A stretch of DNA of 64,000 bases from Halobellus sp. LT62. GTDB lineage: Archaea > Halobacteriota > Halobacteria > Halobacteriales > Haloferacaceae. Shown here one piece after another: positions 8,673 through 17,087 of the stretch (the first letter of the stretch is position 1; the number at the start of each line of letters is the position of its first letter). The notes beneath the pieces are model-generated. The model did not search any database. It worked only from the letters and a program-made list of their open reading frames with translations, and was not told the origin of the DNA. Made by a program: the position numbers and the translations under genes. Location: the NCBI RefSeq assembly GCF_037031285.1, contig NZ_JAYEZO010000001.1, forward strand, positions 992,001-1,056,000, written 5' to 3'.

Positions 8673-9617
8673 ATGTCGTTAGATGCGGCGATCGTCGGTC
8701 CGGGTAACATCGGAACCGACCTGATGTACAAGATACTCGACCGCGGGGAGGATATCGATCTCCAGCGGATGATCGGCATCTTCCCGGTCGAGGAGTCGGA
8801 GGGCCTGCAGGCGGCCGTCGACGAGGGCGTCGACGTCGGCACCGACGGCATCGACAGCGTCAAAGAGTACGCCGACGAGTTCGACCTCGTCTTCGAGGCG
8901 ACCAGCGCGGGCATTCACGAGCAGCACGCACCGGTGTACGAGGACTTGGGCCTCTTCGCGGTCGACCTCACGCCGGCAGCGATCGGCCCCTACACCGTCC
9001 CGGTCGTCAACGCCGAGGAGGTTCTCGCGGGCGGCCACGAGAACATCAATATGGTCACCTGCGGCGGGCAGGCGACGATTCCGCTCGTCCACGCGGTCGA
9101 CCGCGTCGCCGACGTCGAGTACGCGGAGATGCTCTCGCACATCGCCTCGAAGAGCGCCGGTCCGGGGACGCGAAAGAACATCGACAAGTTCACGCAGACG
9201 ACCGCCGCCGGACTCGAAGAGGTCGGCGGCGCGGACCGCGGAAAGGCGATCATCACGCTCAACCCCGCGGAACCGCCGATTATGATGCGGAACACGGTCT
9301 ACACGATGGTCAACGAGGACACCGACGTCGACGAGGTCCGCGACTCCGTCTCGCGGATCGAAGACGAGGTGCAGGGCTACGTCCCCGGCTACGACGTCAC
9401 GCTCGAACCGACCGTCAAGGACCAAGACGACGTCGCCTTCGACCTCGGCGACTCGATCATCCTCACGACGATGCTCGAAGTCGAGGGCGAGGGCCAGTAC
9501 CTTCCGCCCTACGCGGGCAACTTAGACATTATGACAAGCGCAGCACTCGGCGCAGCCGAACGGGTCGCACAGCAGTCAGCCGATGCCGACGCCATCGGGG
9601 GTGTGAAAAATGACTGA
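8673..9617 (+). CDS. mhpF: acetaldehyde dehydrogenase (acylating)
   Basis: The 314-aa product has the DmpF/MhpF layout: Rossmann motif GPGNIG at 9-14, then the catalytic cysteine in VTCGGQAT at residue 130. It converts acetaldehyde, CoA and NAD+ to acetyl-CoA, and in known systems forms a channelling complex with the aldolase encoded next. The ATG at 8673 starts the protein directly at the Rossmann strand; an in-frame ATG at 8646 would add nine unlikely residues. It overlaps mhpE by 8 bp. A TTTCGA-G-TCGAAA palindrome lies upstream at 8581-8593. Confidence 0.93.
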   Translation: MSLDAAIVGPGNIGTDLMYKILDRGEDIDLQRMIGIFPVEESEGLQAAVDEGVDVGTDGIDSVKEYADEFDLVFEATSAGIHEQHAPVYEDLGLFAVDLTPAAIGPYTVPVVNAEEVLAGGHENINMVTCGGQATIPLVHAVDRVADVEYAEMLSHIASKSAGPGTRKNIDKFTQTTAAGLEEVGGADRGKAIITLNPAEPPIMMRNTVYTMVNEDTDVDEVRDSVSRIEDEVQGYVPGYDVTLEPTVKDQDDVAFDLGDSIILTTMLEVEGEGQYLPPYAGNLDIMTSAALGAAERVAQQSADADAIGGVKND

Positions 9618-10659
9618 CGCCGACGTCCGACTCGTCGATATGACGCTCCGAGACGGGATGCACGCCGTCGACCACCAGTTCACCCCCGACGAGATGGCCG
9701 ACGTGGCCGCCGCTCTCGACGCCGCGAACATGGACGTCGTCGAAGTGTCGCACGGCGACGGAATGGGCGGCTCTTCGATCAACTACGGCTTCGCCGCCGC
9801 CGACACCGAGGAGTACCTCGACGCGGTCGTCCCGGAACTCACCGACACCCAGCTCTCGGTGCTACTGCTTCCCGGCATCGGCACCGTCGAGGAACTCGAT
9901 ATGGCGGTCGATCGCGGAGCCGACATCTGCCGGATCGCGACGCACGTCACGGAGGCCGACGTCTCCGAGGACCACTTCCAGTACGTCAAAGACCGCGGGA
10001 TCGAGGCCAACGGCCTGCTGATGCTCTCGCATATGGCCGAACCAGAGCGGATCCTCAAAGAAGCGAAGCTGATGGAGGAGTACGGTGCCGACGCCGTCTA
10101 CCTGATGGACTCAGCGGGCGCGCTGCTCCCCAACGACGTCCGCGACCGGATCAGCCTGCTCGTCGACGAACTCTCGATCGACGTCGGCTTCCACGCGCAC
10201 AACAACCTCGGTCTCGGCATCGGCAACACGCTCGCCGCGCTCGAAGAGGGCGCGGTGACGACCGACGGCTGTCTCCGAGGGCTCGGTGCCGGGTCTGGAA
10301 ACGCTCAGATCGAAGTGCTCGTCGGCGTCTTAGAGAAGGCGGGCTACGACATCAACCCGGACTTCTTCGGCGTGATGGACGCCGCCGAGGACGTCCTCGT
10401 CCCGATGATCGACGACGACGAGATGCCGAAACTCGACAACGACTCGCTGATGCTCGGATACGCGGGCGTGTACTCCTCGTTCCTGCGGCACACCCGCCGC
10501 GTGGGGAAGAAGTACGATCTCGACCCGCGCGAGATCCTTGTCGAACTCGGCGCGATGGAGGTCGTCGGCGGTCAAGAGGACCTGATCACCGACGTCGCCT
10601 CGCGGCTCGCCGAAGAGCGCGACGCGGGCGCGGCCGCCGAGGCCGCCTCCGACGACTGA
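9610..10659 (+). CDS. mhpE: 4-hydroxy-2-oxovalerate aldolase
   Basis: The 349-aa product has the DmpG/MhpE TIM barrel with MTLRDGMHAVDHQF (Arg14, Asp15 and His18 at the active site), the metal ligands in FHAHNN (His195, His197), and a C-terminal helical dimerisation/communication domain. It splits 4-hydroxy-2-oxovalerate into pyruvate and acetaldehyde, the last carbon-carbon cleavage of the meta pathway. Its ATG lies inside the end of mhpF with an 8-bp overlap, fitting translational coupling and the known two-protein complex. Confidence 0.93.
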   Translation: MTDADVRLVDMTLRDGMHAVDHQFTPDEMADVAAALDAANMDVVEVSHGDGMGGSSINYGFAAADTEEYLDAVVPELTDTQLSVLLLPGIGTVEELDMAVDRGADICRIATHVTEADVSEDHFQYVKDRGIEANGLLMLSHMAEPERILKEAKLMEEYGADAVYLMDSAGALLPNDVRDRISLLVDELSIDVGFHAHNNLGLGIGNTLAALEEGAVTTDGCLRGLGAGSGNAQIEVLVGVLEKAGYDINPDFFGVMDAAEDVLVPMIDDDEMPKLDNDSLMLGYAGVYSSFLRHTRRVGKKYDLDPREILVELGAMEVVGGQEDLITDVASRLAEERDAGAAAEAASDD

Positions 10660-10683
10660 ACGACGCCGCAGAATTCGTTTTAT

Positions 10684-11070
10684 TCAGAGATCGTCGCGGG
10701 GTTCGATCAGTTCGAGCACGTGCCCGTCCGGGTCGGTGACGAAGGCGATCCGCCCGCTCACGCCCGTCGAGTCGAGCGGACCGCGCAGGAGTTCGCTTTC
10801 GGTCTCCTCGGTGAGCCGTTCGACCAGCGCATCGGTGTCGTCGACTTCGAGCGCGAGGTGGTCGAAGCGCCGAGTCGACGGTTCGCCGAGGTCGTGCTCT
10901 TCCTTGTGTTTGAACTGGATCTCCGTCTCGCTCTCGCCGCGGACGTAGACGTTGCGCGCGTCGTCGCCGCCGACGAAGTCGTTGGTCTTCTCAAGTCCGA
11001 GTTCGCCGACGTAGAAGCCGAGAGTCTGTTCGACGTCCGACACCCAGATGGCGCTGTGGATGACGTCCAT
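10684..11070 (-). CDS. VOC-superfamily (glyoxalase-like) small protein 1
   Basis: The 128-aa product shows two beta-alpha-beta-beta-beta units of the vicinal-oxygen-chelate fold: MDVIHSAIWVSDVEQTLGFY at the start, FDHLALEVDDTDALVERL in the middle and FVTDPDGHVLELIEP at the end. Metal ligands are compatible with His5, a middle His in DHLAL and the Glu of LELIEP. The start at 11070 is preferred over an upstream ATG because the fold begins here. It is convergent with mhpE and sits inside the catabolic block, so a lactoylglutathione-like or extradiol-accessory role is possible; substrate unknown. Confidence 0.8.
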   Translation of the reverse strand: MDVIHSAIWVSDVEQTLGFYVGELGLEKTNDFVGGDDARNVYVRGESETEIQFKHKEEHDLGEPSTRRFDHLALEVDDTDALVERLTEETESELLRGPLDSTGVSGRIAFVTDPDGHVLELIEPRDDL

Positions 11071-11232
11071 ACTCGTCCGTCGGACGGGTGGTCGCATAAA
11101 TGTCGTGGATACTCAACTCGGCGGAGGGGAGGGGCCGTGTCCCGGTGGCGGGGAAGGGATCGTCTCCGGTGGCGACGGGGTGCGGTCCACCGGATCACCA
11201 ACCTATTTGACGTCGCCCTCGGTAGAGCGCGT

Positions 11233-12015
11233 ATGGCAGTCGAAGACGACACACGCGAGGAGTTGGCCGAAGCGCTGTACGACGCGCTGCGAACGCAGGA
11301 CCCCATCGACCGGCTCACCGCCGAGCACGACCTGACGATGGAGGATGCCTACGATATCCAGACCCGGTTCATCGATCGGCGACTCGACGACGGCGCGGAG
11401 ATCGTCGGCCACAAGATCGGCCTGACGAGCGACGGCATTCAGGAACAACTGGGCGTCGACGAACCCGACTTCGGCCGTCTGCTCGATACGATGTTCGTCG
11501 AGGGACGCGAGATTCCCGGCGAGGACCTGATCGCCCCGCGGGTCGAACCCGAGATCGGTTTCGTGATGGAGGAGACGCTCGAAGCGCCCGTGACGTACCT
11601 CGACGTGTTGGACGCGACGAGCGCCGTGCTCCCCGTCGTCGAAGTCATCGACAGCCGCGTTCGCGACTGGGACATCCGCATTCAAGACACCATCGCGGAC
11701 AACGCCTCCTCGGCGCTCTACGTCGCGGGCGAGCAGGCGAGCCTCGCCGACACCGACCTCTCCTTGGAGGGCGTCAAGCTCTACAAGAACGGCACGCTCG
11801 AATCCTCAGGCGTCGGCGCGGCGGTCCTCGATCACCCCGCGCGGTCGGTCGCGTGGCTCGCGAACACGCTCGCCGATCTCGACGAGCGCATCGAGGCCGG
11901 ACACGTCGTCCTCAGCGGGTCGTTGACGCCGGCGGTCGATCTCGCGCCGGGTGACGTCGTCTCCGTGGAGTTCACCTCGATCGGCACGGTGAACGCCCGG
12001 CTCGCGGAGGAGTAG
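11233..12015 (+). CDS. 2-oxopent-4-enoate hydratase (MhpD/DmpE family protein 2)
   Basis: The 260-aa product carries HKIGLTS, APRVEPEIGF, VVEVIDSRVRDW and QDTIADNASSA, all closely like bacterial 2-keto-4-pentenoate hydratases, and HPARSVAWLAN and GSLTPAVDLAPGD near the end. It would add water to 2-oxopent-4-enoate to give 4-hydroxy-2-oxovalerate, the substrate of the nearby aldolase. The start at 11233 (MAVEDDTREEL) follows a TATTTGAC-type box; the frame is open far upstream but that is a shadow of the opposite-strand VOC gene. Together with the paralogue at 6103 it gives the pair needed for the oxalocrotonate branch. Confidence 0.88.
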   Translation: MAVEDDTREELAEALYDALRTQDPIDRLTAEHDLTMEDAYDIQTRFIDRRLDDGAEIVGHKIGLTSDGIQEQLGVDEPDFGRLLDTMFVEGREIPGEDLIAPRVEPEIGFVMEETLEAPVTYLDVLDATSAVLPVVEVIDSRVRDWDIRIQDTIADNASSALYVAGEQASLADTDLSLEGVKLYKNGTLESSGVGAAVLDHPARSVAWLANTLADLDERIEAGHVVLSGSLTPAVDLAPGDVVSVEFTSIGTVNARLAEE

Positions 12016-12024
12016 CGTCGAAAA

Positions 12025-12142
12025 GTCGTATCGAAGAGTATCGTCGAAACGTCGCGTCGAAGAGTATCGTCGAAACGTCGCGTCGAAGAGTATCGTCGAA
12101 ACGTCGCGTCGAAGAGTATCGTCGAAACGTAGTATCGAAGAG
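12025..12142. repeat. 26-bp tandem repeat, about 4.5 copies
   Basis: Units begin at 12025, 12051, 12077, 12103 and 12129; the three central units are identical (GTCGCGTCGAAGAGTATC plus GTCGAAAC) and the outer ones differ by a few bases. The array fills the convergent space between the hydratase and the catechol dioxygenase and begins almost at the hydratase stop codon. No spacers of unique sequence occur, so it is not a CRISPR array. Confidence 0.95.
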
Positions 12143-12169
12143 AAGATCCGATTCGGCGCGGTAGACGAG

Positions 12170-13114
12170 TTACTTGTCCGTGTACGGAATGCCGCCGAGG
12201 CTGTACTGCGTCCCGAACCACTGGTGATCGTCTTCTGAGCCGATGTTCTCCTGCCAGACGACCGTCTCCCAGTCGGGCTCGAAGTTGAGGTAACCGGGGC
12301 CGGCGAACAGTTCGAGGCGGATCCCGCTGGCTGGGTCGTTCACGTAGAGGTAGTTCGCGTTCGTGATGGCGTGCTTGCCCGGGCCGCCGTCGATCTCGAC
12401 GTTGTTCTCCGCGAGGATGTCCGCGGCGTCCCAGAGGTCCTGCAGATGATCGAGGTGGTAGGCGATGTGGTGGAACTCCGTCTCGTCCTCTTCGAGGCGG
12501 TGCACGGCGAGGTCGTGCGGGAGCGGCGTCGTCGCGTGCCACCAGCCCCAGATCGTGCCGTCGGCGGACTTGAAAACCTCGTTGAGGCCCATCCCGAACT
12601 CCTCCTCGAAGAGCTGCGAGGTCGCCTCGGGGGTTCCGTCCTGCACGTGCGCGTGGTCGATGCGCTGGGGATAGACCCGGTTGGCGTACTCGGGACTGTA
12701 GCGACGCATCGGGATGTTCGAACGCTGCTCGCCGTCGATATCGGGCTTTTCCATCTCGTAGTAGATCTCGAAGCGGTGACCCGACTCCGACTCGAACATG
12801 ATCGAGTCGCCGATACCCGCCTCGTGGCCGTCTTCGGTCCACCAGACGTCGAGGCCCTGCTCCTCGAAGATCTCGGCGTACTCCTCGACGGATTCGGGGT
12901 CGGCCGCGCGGAGCCCGATGTGATCGATCGCACCGCGTTCTCCCTCGGTGAGACTCATCGTGTGGTGTTCGTAGTCGCGGAGCGCACAGAGATACGCCGT
13001 GTCGTCCTCCCGCTCGACGACCTTCATCCCCATCAGGTCCCGGAAGAACCAGAGCGACTCCTCGAGATCGGGGGTCTCGAACGCTATGTGCCCAAGTTTG
13101 GCCAATTCTGCCAT
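12170..13114 (-). CDS. catechol 2,3-dioxygenase (type I extradiol)
   Basis: The 314-aa, two-domain VOC enzyme matches class I extradiol dioxygenases in length. Iron ligands can be placed at His154 (RIDHAHVQ), His215/216 (FHHIAYHLDH) and Glu268 (IRLELFAG); catalytic-type histidines occur at 200 and 248 (GGPGKHAI). The reaction is meta cleavage of catechol to 2-hydroxymuconic semialdehyde with O2. The ATG at 13114 follows a minus-strand TATATAAC box; longer reading-frame starts lie upstream of that promoter. It sits beside all the downstream meta-pathway genes. Substituted catechols or dihydroxyphenylacetate are alternative substrates. Confidence 0.9.
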   Translation of the reverse strand: MAELAKLGHIAFETPDLEESLWFFRDLMGMKVVEREDDTAYLCALRDYEHHTMSLTEGERGAIDHIGLRAADPESVEEYAEIFEEQGLDVWWTEDGHEAGIGDSIMFESESGHRFEIYYEMEKPDIDGEQRSNIPMRRYSPEYANRVYPQRIDHAHVQDGTPEATSQLFEEEFGMGLNEVFKSADGTIWGWWHATTPLPHDLAVHRLEEDETEFHHIAYHLDHLQDLWDAADILAENNVEIDGGPGKHAITNANYLYVNDPASGIRLELFAGPGYLNFEPDWETVVWQENIGSEDDHQWFGTQYSLGGIPYTDK

Positions 13115-13288
13115 ATAAAATTCGTTGGTAGTTCTGTTATATACATTTAGCGATCCCTCTGAGTGGCCCGTCGCACTTCGTCGACAGCGCTGTGCGTCAA
13201 CGGCGTGCAACGGAACTCAGCGCGCGTGGTTCCCCGGAGAAAAATTCGTGTCGTCGCGTGAAGCGTAGGAAGCCCGGAGGTGACGGGT

Positions 13289-14959
13289 TCAGTCCGCCTG
13301 TGCGAAATCGGCGACGCGGTCGCTCGGAACGATGCCGTCGTCGGTCCAGCCGCGGGCCTCGTAGTACTCTTGGATCGAGGATTCGAGATCGGGAAGTTCG
13401 TAGGGCAGACGGTCGTCGTCCGTGTCGCGGCCGCGCTGGTTGTTGAAGTGGCGTTCGAGGGTGACGACGCGGTCGCCGACCGCCAGAATGTCCTCGTAGT
13501 CCTCGTCGAACAGCGCCTCGAACACCTCCTCCTCGATGATGCGCCCCAGCCCGAACTGACAGAGCACGGCGCTGTCGCGGACGGCGTTGCGGTTCTCCTG
13601 GTCGATGAGGAAGTCGGCCTTGCCGGCCGTGCCCTCCGCGGGAATGATGTCGTTGTACTCGGGGATCATCATCGTCGAGTACATATGGTCGGCTCCGCGG
13701 TTGCCGACGGCGTAGGAGAGCCCCTGCCCGTGGACGACGCGGCCGTCGTGGGCGGCGAAGTCGAGCCCTTTGACGGTCCAGTTCTCGACGCCGAGGTCCT
13801 CGTGGATTCGGTCGATTCCCTCCGCGAGCGTGTCGCCGATTCCCTCGCGGTGGGCGATCTTCTCGATGAGTTCGTGAATCAGTTCGACGTTGCCGAACTC
13901 GTCCTCGCTCGCGAGGTAGGCGGCGATGGTGTTCCCACAGGAGATGGTGTCCATCCCGAGGTCGTCACAGAGTTCGTTGGACTTCATGATGTCGACGATG
14001 TCGTCGACCAGCGAGTTGCTGCCGAACGCCATCACCGTCTCGAACTCGGGACCTTCGGTCTCCAGTCCGCTCGCCTCGTCTTCGGTGGGAAGCTTGCAGG
14101 CGAAGGCACACATCGAGCACGCCGCCTTCTTGTACTTCTTCTCCTCGACGCGGTCGCCGTTGATCTTCTCGGCGTGCTCGAAGGACATCTCCGAGAAGTA
14201 CTTCGTCGGCAGCGAGAAGTTGTCGTTGAGGATCTGGACGAGGTGGGTCGTCCCCTGCCGGCGGAAGATATCGTCGCTCGTCGCCGCCTGCCGGTGGACG
14301 TCCATCTGCACGTCCTCGTTGGGGAGTTCGATCTCCGGTGCGGAGTCGCCGTCGAAGGAGACGCACTTGACGTTCTTCGAGCCGAGTATCGCCCCGAGCC
14401 CGCCGCGACCGAACGCCCGCTCGTCGTACGTCATCGCCGCGGCGAAGCGGACCTCGTTCTCTCCGGCGGGGCCGATCGTCACGAGGTTCTCGCTTTCGAG
14501 GCCGTGCCGATCGCTCATTTCCTCGGTGACTTCGGGAACGGTCGCGCCCGCGAGTTCCGGTACTTCCTCGAACTCGACGCCCTCGTCGGTGACGTGGACG
14601 GCGAGCAGTTCGTCGCTCTCGCCCGCGAGTTCCACGACCGAGTGGCCGGTTTCGACGAAGTTCCGCGAGAGGTAGCCCCCGGCGTTCGAGGAGAGCAGCC
14701 CGTCGGTCAGCGGCGAGACGCCGGTCATGTTCATCCGCCCGGTGAAGCTCATCGAGGACTGCTGGAGGGGACCCGAAGCGAAGTACGCGCGGTTTTCCGG
14801 TCCCAGCGGGTCCGCGTCGAACGGGATCCGGTCGTGCGCGAGTTTCGTCGAGACGCCGCGCCCGCCGATGAACGCCTCCAGCTCATCGTCGATGGTCGTC
14901 GTCTCCGCTGTCCGGTCTCCCACGTCGACCGTCAGCAGCGATCCGTTGGCGTGTAGCAT
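13289..14959 (-). CDS. aldehyde:ferredoxin oxidoreductase family (tungsten) enzyme
   Basis: The 556-aa product is a full-length AOR-family protein. The 4Fe-4S ligands are Cys281, Cys284 and Cys288 (CSMCAFAC) with Cys467 (AVLCQFG) as the likely fourth; the N-terminal pterin-binding part has GGRGVSTKL and FTGRMNMTGVSP, and GRGGLGAILGSKNVKC lies at 185-199. Family members oxidise aldehydes, or reduce carboxylates, using ferredoxin and a tungsto-bispterin. Start 14959 (MLHANGSLL) is taken over an upstream ATG for fit with the family. It lies 175 bp downstream of the dioxygenase gene on the same strand, so an aromatic aldehyde or acid is a likely substrate, by inference. Confidence 0.88.
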   Translation of the reverse strand: MLHANGSLLTVDVGDRTAETTTIDDELEAFIGGRGVSTKLAHDRIPFDADPLGPENRAYFASGPLQQSSMSFTGRMNMTGVSPLTDGLLSSNAGGYLSRNFVETGHSVVELAGESDELLAVHVTDEGVEFEEVPELAGATVPEVTEEMSDRHGLESENLVTIGPAGENEVRFAAAMTYDERAFGRGGLGAILGSKNVKCVSFDGDSAPEIELPNEDVQMDVHRQAATSDDIFRRQGTTHLVQILNDNFSLPTKYFSEMSFEHAEKINGDRVEEKKYKKAACSMCAFACKLPTEDEASGLETEGPEFETVMAFGSNSLVDDIVDIMKSNELCDDLGMDTISCGNTIAAYLASEDEFGNVELIHELIEKIAHREGIGDTLAEGIDRIHEDLGVENWTVKGLDFAAHDGRVVHGQGLSYAVGNRGADHMYSTMMIPEYNDIIPAEGTAGKADFLIDQENRNAVRDSAVLCQFGLGRIIEEEVFEALFDEDYEDILAVGDRVVTLERHFNNQRGRDTDDDRLPYELPDLESSIQEYYEARGWTDDGIVPSDRVADFAQAD

Positions 14960-15090
14960 CGTCCGTAGATACGTAACCGAATACAAAAACCCGTCGCACA
15001 TACGTAACTGAATCAGAGAGCCCGATTCATCGTTAGAGAACCCGATTCATCGGCTCTCGAATCCATCCAAGGCATCACGGCGAGGGCGGA

Positions 15091-16485
15091 CTAGCCAACG
15101 ATCGCCAGAATTCCGAGTTGGATCGGAGCCAAGAGGAGGATCGTCGCGAGCGTGACCGCCGAGACGACGCGGATCAGCTCCCGCGCATCGACGATATCAA
15201 AGGCGAGGATGACGACGAGCACCGCCGATTGGTAGGGGAAGAAGGGCATCGAGAGCGCGACCGCCTCGGTCAGCGCGACGGGGAGCAACGGGAGGCCAGC
15301 GTCGGCAGCGAAGGCGAGTAGAACAGGTGTTACCACGCTCGCGGCGGCCAACCCGCTGACGACGAACATCAAGACGACGGTGAAGACGAAGACGATACCG
15401 AGGACGACGAAGAGCGACGCGTCCGTCGGGACGACGGTCAGCAGTTGCTCGGCCAGCGCCGCGGCGACGTTGGTCCGAGTCAGTCCCTCGCCGATCGCGA
15501 GCACGGCGGCGATGAAAAAGAGAATCGAGAAGTCGACGTCGGCGACGGTGTCCTCAAAGTCGGCGACGCCGACGACCGGGAGAGAGGCCAGCACCGCTAC
15601 CAGCATCGCCCCGTAGACCGGGTGAAGGCCGTGAAGCACGTCGGTCACCCACACGGCTACACCCGCGACTAAGAAGAGCAGCATCCGGCGTTCGTCGCGG
15701 TTCATCGCCGCTGCCGTCGCGGCGGTGCGCTCGACGGTGAGATCGGACGGTGGTCTAAACAGCGCGTACACCACGGCAACGGTCACGAGCAGTCGCCCGA
15801 GGCCCATCACCGGGAACATCAGCACGAACCACTCCGACCACGCGATCGACGCGCCGGTCACGGACTCGAAGATCCCGAGGATCACGATGTTCGGCGATCC
15901 GCCGGTGAGCACGGCGTAGCTCCCGAGATACGTGACGAGGACGGGCCCGAAAAACAGCCCGAGTCGCACCCGCCGAGCGTCGAATCGCTCGCCGACCTCC
16001 AGTGCCACGGGCGCGAGGACGAGCACCCGAACGATGCCGACGGGGATCACCAACACGAGCAGTAGTCCGGCCGTAGACAGCCCGAGCAGGAGTCGTCGGT
16101 ACGTCCTCGCCGGCGCGGTGTCCGTCCGCCGGGTGACGCGGTCGACGATCCAGCGACCCGTCCACTCCGCGAGACCGCTTCGACGGGTGGCCTCGCCCAT
16201 CACCAACCCGAAGGCGATGAGCCACGTCGCCGGCGAGCGAAAGCCCGAGAGCGCGAGGTCCAACGAGAACGCGAGGCCGAGCAGTCCGAGACACAGTACG
16301 CCGGTGTACGCCGGCGAGACGACGTTACTGATCCACAGCGTGATACAGAACGCGGTGATCGCGAGCATCGTCGCGCTCGCGGGGCCAAACGGCGCACCGA
16401 ACCGGACCACGACGGCCGCAACGATGCCGAACGGAACGGCGAGAGCCCTCCGGTTTCGAGGCCATCCGACGGAAGCGGCGATCAT
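15091..16485 (-). CDS. SLC13/DASS-family anion transporter
   Basis: The 464-aa product is almost entirely hydrophobic with about a dozen membrane segments. Family landmarks are LAITAFCITLWISN in the N-terminal half, GGSPNIVILG in the middle and ALSMPFFPYQSAVLVV near the end. Known relatives import dicarboxylates, sulfate or citrate with sodium. Placed after the AOR gene, it may move an organic acid of the local pathway, but that is only context. It is read leftward with the AOR and dioxygenase genes but has a gap of 131 bp, so it may have its own promoter. Confidence 0.82.
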   Translation of the reverse strand: MIAASVGWPRNRRALAVPFGIVAAVVVRFGAPFGPASATMLAITAFCITLWISNVVSPAYTGVLCLGLLGLAFSLDLALSGFRSPATWLIAFGLVMGEATRRSGLAEWTGRWIVDRVTRRTDTAPARTYRRLLLGLSTAGLLLVLVIPVGIVRVLVLAPVALEVGERFDARRVRLGLFFGPVLVTYLGSYAVLTGGSPNIVILGIFESVTGASIAWSEWFVLMFPVMGLGRLLVTVAVVYALFRPPSDLTVERTAATAAAMNRDERRMLLFLVAGVAVWVTDVLHGLHPVYGAMLVAVLASLPVVGVADFEDTVADVDFSILFFIAAVLAIGEGLTRTNVAAALAEQLLTVVPTDASLFVVLGIVFVFTVVLMFVVSGLAAASVVTPVLLAFAADAGLPLLPVALTEAVALSMPFFPYQSAVLVVILAFDIVDARELIRVVSAVTLATILLLAPIQLGILAIVG

Positions 16486-16771
16486 CCGTCGTTCTCACAC
16501 TCCCGTTGGAAGGCCACTGTCTGCACGACTACACCCTCGGAGATTGATCATAAATATATTCGGACTGGTAGTCCGGCGTGTGTGACGAGCGATCCGGGAA
16601 TGCAGTGACAGCCCTGTGGAGAAAAAGAGTTCTGAAATGGAAAACAAATATGTGGAACTACATCGAGTTTCCTCGGGAGAAACAGACCAGTTACCGGTTA
16701 CTCTACTGCACAAATTGTCTTTTTCGGCCCTTAACGACGAATCTGTCCGCTCTACGACCTCACAGATGTTC
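16486..16771. other. AT-richer intergenic stretch without a gene
   Basis: The 286 bases after the SLC13 start contain only short frames without haloarchaeal codon character. GATCATAAATATATTCGG near 16546-16563 could provide the SLC13 TATA box on the minus strand. Nothing else is recognised before the MITE-like element. Confidence 0.5.
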
Positions 16772-16855
16772 TATAGTAGCGTTTGCAACCCATTGCGCAT
16801 CCGATCGCACGACGGCGTTCGATCGAGTGAGTGAAGATTTGCAAACGCTACTATA
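16772..16855. mobile_element. MITE-like element with 17-bp perfect terminal inverted repeats
   Basis: TATAGTAGCGTTTGCAA (16772-16788) is the exact reverse complement of TTGCAAACGCTACTATA (16839-16855). The 84-bp unit has no coding capacity. Its inner 80 bases align without gaps to 62655-62734 at about 70% identity (56 of 80 by hand count), including the inner CATCCGA and CGAGTG-GTGAAGA blocks, so this is a dispersed family, not a chance hairpin. It is probably moved by a transposase encoded elsewhere. Confidence 0.75.
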
Positions 16856-16936
16856 TTGTTTGAGTTAGTGGCGTGCCAGATTGATCGCAGGAAGTTTTCA
16901 AATGGAGAATCCCACTTATGCGGAAGATAACCGGTG

Positions 16937-17039
16937 TTCGTCCGTATTTCGGACGGAGAGCGGTCAGAACAGACTTAGCGAACCAATTTCTCTGAATTGG
17001 ACCGCTGAACGAGCCGTTTCCGAGTGGCGCGAACGCCAC
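16937..17039. ncRNA. run of stem-loops, candidate structured RNA or 3' end element
   Basis: Three stem-loops follow each other: TTCGTCCG/CGGACGGA with a 5-nt loop (16937-16957, one wobble), an outer stem AGCGGTC/GACCGCT (16959-17006) holding CAATT/AATTG, and GTGGCG-CGAA-CGCCAC (17024-17039). They lie 48-150 nt beyond the stop of the leftward ABC permease. They may form its 3' UTR or terminator region, or a separate small RNA; strand is not known. No covariation evidence is available here. Confidence 0.3.
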
Positions 17040-17087
17040 AGAGAACGCGAGAGATACCGCCACGGGACGTGGGTCGCCGCTCGGATG

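Noticed and set aside
10720-11232. N-terminal extension of the hydratase frame by 171 codons
   Set aside because: This part is the antisense of the VOC 1 gene and of non-coding DNA; the hydratase family starts at the ATG at 11233.
12025-12142. Possible CRISPR array after the hydratase gene
   Set aside because: Units follow each other directly with no unique spacers; it is a simple tandem repeat, and no cas genes are in the window.
13280-14956. 558-codon rightward open frame opposite the AOR gene
   Set aside because: It is a shadow frame of GC-rich DNA; the AOR frame on the other strand has all family motifs, while this one has none and is Val/Arg/Asp-rich.
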